Below, piece after piece: positions 60,937-62,000 of a DNA stretch of 62,000 nucleotides. Both the position numbers and the translations under genes were made by a program. Location: NCBI RefSeq assembly GCF_012911895.1, contig NZ_JAAXCV010000016.1, forward strand, positions 1 through 62,000, written 5' to 3'. Positions within the stretch are counted from its first letter, which is position 1, and each line of letters starts with the position of its first letter. Below the pieces are notes generated by a model. It saw only the letters and a program-made list of their open reading frames with translations. It was not told the origin of the DNA and did not search any database. The stretch comes from Bacillus sp. RO3 (GTDB taxonomy: Bacteria; Bacillota; Bacilli; Bacillales; Bacillaceae_B).

Positions 60937-60966
60937 CAGAAAAAAAGCTGACTCAATTGTCAGTTT
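60937..60966 (-). terminator. Intrinsic terminator of the 54-aa gene
   Basis: On the minus strand CTGAC pairs with GTCAG around AATTGA, followed by CTTTTTTT. It lies 60 nt after the stop of the small gene at 61027. Confidence 0.7.
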
Positions 60967-61026
60967 CATCCTCACCTTTTATGGTTAAAGTAGATTGATA
61001 AAGGACTACTCTTCAATTGACCCATC

Positions 61027-61191
61027 TTAGACATCTTGTGATTTTTCAATTATTTTTGCCACTTTATTGTAGTAGTAGTTCAGCTCGATCAGATTATCTG
61101 CCTCCTTCAGCCTCTTTAGATAATGGTTCGCCTTTTCGTAGTCTTCTGGCGGCAGTTCAACCTTGATTCTTTTTTTCTTCCACTTCGCCAA
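61027..61191 (-). CDS. Small basic helical protein (54 aa), paralogue of the 51-aa protein
   Basis: It reads MAKWKKKRIKVELPPEDY, then EKANHYLKRLKEADNLIEL, then NYYYNKVAKIIEKSQDV (54 aa). It begins at TTG 61191, with GAGGTGA about 6-7 bases upstream, and overlaps the end of the DUF4257-type gene by 35 bp. The region HYLKRLKEADNLIE..YY resembles NYMMQLKKADSKIEADTYY in the divergent 51-aa protein at 61687, so the two are probably paralogues. The function is unknown. Confidence 0.7.
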   Translation of the reverse strand: MAKWKKKRIKVELPPEDYEKANHYLKRLKEADNLIELNYYYNKVAKIIEKSQDV

Positions 61192-61585
61192 CAGGTTTCA
61201 CCTCATTATGGTTTGAAGATCCTCCCTTAGAGGTCAGTTCGAGCTGATAATGAGATAGCTCTTGAATATAGGATGCTTTGGTGTTTGCTAAGTTTTGTTC
61301 GATTTTCCGTGTGATGACGGAACTTCCCCCGATCCCCGATAATAAACTAATGTAGATGACATACCACAAGGGGACCGTTTCAACTACAGGTAATACTGAC
61401 AGATACCCTGCTAGAACTCCTATGATAATATCCTTGGTTGAGCCAAATAGATAGTGTTTCTCACCCTGGTCATCGATAAATTTTCGCGGAAAAGTGAAAT
61501 GACCATTTTTGAAAACCAGAATATGTCCTAAGCCCCCAATACCACCCATCAACATTGGCAACAAGATCACTTCAAATAAGGACAT
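61157..61585 (-). CDS. DUF4257-type membrane protein
   Basis: A 142-residue protein: two to three membrane segments (VILLPMLMGGIGGLGHILVFKNG, DIIIGVLAGYLSVLPVVE, VIYISLLSGIGGSSVITRKIEQNL) and a polar tail that overlaps the next small gene. It resembles the DUF4257 family of small Bacillaceae membrane proteins. Function unknown. ATG 61585 follows GAGGGTG. Confidence 0.75.
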   Translation of the reverse strand: MSLFEVILLPMLMGGIGGLGHILVFKNGHFTFPRKFIDDQGEKHYLFGSTKDIIIGVLAGYLSVLPVVETVPLWYVIYISLLSGIGGSSVITRKIEQNLANTKASYIQELSHYQLELTSKGGSSNHNEVKPVGEVEEKKNQG

Positions 61586-61686
61586 TCTATCCACCCTCTG
61601 GAATCATTTACTATTATTATATATTATTTACAGAAAATTCAGAATAGATAATTGGACGCAATTTTGTCCACTAAAGGAGTGCCATT

Positions 61687-61842
61687 ATGAGAAAAATTGT
61701 GATGAAAGTCTCGTCGGTCGACAAGCTTCGATTCCAAAATTACATGATGCAGCTTAAAAAAGCTGATTCAAAAATAGAAGCGGACACGTATTACCGCTTA
61801 GCTAAACAGATCTTGGAGAAAGCAAAAAAGAAACAAATGTAG
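61687..61842 (+). CDS. Small basic helical protein (51 aa), paralogue of the 54-aa protein
   Basis: It reads MRKIVMKVSSVDKLRFQNY, then MMQLKKADSKIEADTYYRL, then AKQILEKAKKKQM (51 aa). AAAGGAG (61673-61679) is eight bases before ATG 61687. It is helical and basic. About 12 of 27 aligned residues match the 54-aa protein. It lies divergent from the DUF4257-type gene and next to the group II intron end. Function unknown. Confidence 0.7.
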   Translation: MRKIVMKVSSVDKLRFQNYMMQLKKADSKIEADTYYRLAKQILEKAKKKQM

Positions 61843-61876
61843 TGCAGACGGCTCTCGTCAAACTCTTACAGGGCAA

Positions 61877-62000
61877 TCGAGTAGGAGGGGGTGACTAACC
61901 CCCGACCTCTCACACCACCGTACGTACGGACCCGTATACGGCGGTTTCTTTAAGATTGACGTATGGTTGAATACCTTTCATACAAGCTTAGGAGCCCTAA
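61877..62000 (-). mobile_element. Group II intron, 3' end (domains V-VI and RT C-terminus), partial
   Basis: Read on the minus strand, 61947-61914 is a 34-nt domain V hairpin (ACCGCCGTATACGG pairing with GTACGTACGGTGG), and 61912-61877 is a domain VI hairpin (GGTCGGGGGTTAGT pairing with CCCCCTCCTACTC) with an ending CTACTCGAT. The 3' exon junction is near 61876. The rest of the intron is outside the window. Confidence 0.7.
61950..62000 (-). CDS. Group II intron reverse transcriptase/maturase, C-terminal fragment
   Basis: On the minus strand a frame enters from the right edge and stops at 61950, with only about 16 residues visible (ending LYERYSTIRQS). Its place just upstream of domain V is where intron-encoded RT genes end. 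The sequence is too short to prove the family. Confidence 0.4.
   Translation of the reverse strand, partial: LGLLSLYERYSTIRQS

Larger units (their letters stand above)
60532..61026. other. 495-bp region with an orphan promoter and terminator
   Basis: A good plus-strand promoter lies at 60663-60691, and the plus-strand frame 60709-60894 has no ribosome-binding site. A hairpin AGGAATAGCA..TGCTACTCCT lies at 60838-60862 and a minus-strand terminator at 60937-60966. A small RNA is possible. Confidence 0.5.

Overview
The window looks like the chromosome of a low-to-mid GC, endospore-forming member of the Bacillaceae (Bacillus/Rossellomorea-like). This is inferred from an alpha/beta-type small acid-soluble spore protein, a KinB-like sensor kinase, and many genes whose closest remembered relatives are Bacillus subtilis genes (yfmM, yurR, ykuS, ispA, ygaE, ydbM, yfiB/yfiC, thiT, ywbE, rlmCD, dgkB, kipI/kipA, ycsG). 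Shine-Dalgarno sites are strong and purine-rich, TTG and GTG starts are frequent, and most genes end in clear intrinsic terminators. No rRNA, tRNA, CRISPR array or prophage block is seen.

Layout. 1-4 kb: tail of a YitT-like membrane protein, a GntR/FCD regulator, an ABC-F ATPase and a FAD amino-acid oxidoreductase. 4-6 kb: a T-box riboswitch (specifier reads as TTC, Phe) controlling a sodium:neurotransmitter-symporter-type transporter, then a Cu/Zn superoxide dismutase. 6.7-8.8 kb: intracellular subtilisin and small stress or spore proteins. 8.8-14.4 kb: a nuclease-helicase fusion, a YczE-type membrane protein, a KinB-like kinase, and an unusual DNA-binding protein built from an HTH plus a degenerate F1-ATPase beta-like domain, preceded by four regularly spaced operator-like boxes. 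14.7-23 kb: lipid and membrane genes, an acyl-CoA dehydrogenase, an AGCS symporter, a spore protein and a uracil-DNA glycosylase-like protein.

23.06-23.66 kb holds a candidate structured RNA with its own promoter and terminator, followed by eight 20-bp tandem repeats. 23.7-36.3 kb: a heterodimeric ABC exporter pair, an MscS-related membrane protein, a secreted beta-propeller protein, a split ThrE-type exporter, DedA, ThiT under a TPP riboswitch, a thioredoxin and a ZIP transporter. 36.5-40.4 kb is one operon: GntR regulator, ABC ATPase, large permease and an ECF sigma factor with no anti-sigma. 40.4-42.8 kb is an ArtJ-type basic amino-acid uptake operon. 43-48 kb: an RsbR-like STAS protein, a TPR plus dynamin-like GTPase, and an MFS transporter.

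48.7-51.7 kb: 5-oxoprolinase subunits PxpB and PxpC with an NRAMP-like transporter, but no pxpA. 51.7-58.9 kb: YwbE, RlmCD, a monooxygenase-like pair, DgkB, an arylamine N-acetyltransferase and a methyltransferase. 59-62 kb: a MITE-like 177-bp element, an XRE regulator, a thioredoxin-like protein, two tiny paralogous proteins (54 and 51 aa) around a DUF4257-type membrane protein, and the 3' end of a group II intron running off the right edge.

The best candidates for something undescribed are the HTH/F1-beta-like protein with its four-box control region, the 23.1-23.4 kb RNA, the TPR-dynamin protein, and the paired micro-proteins at the right end. All family calls come from reading motifs by eye. 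No database search was run.
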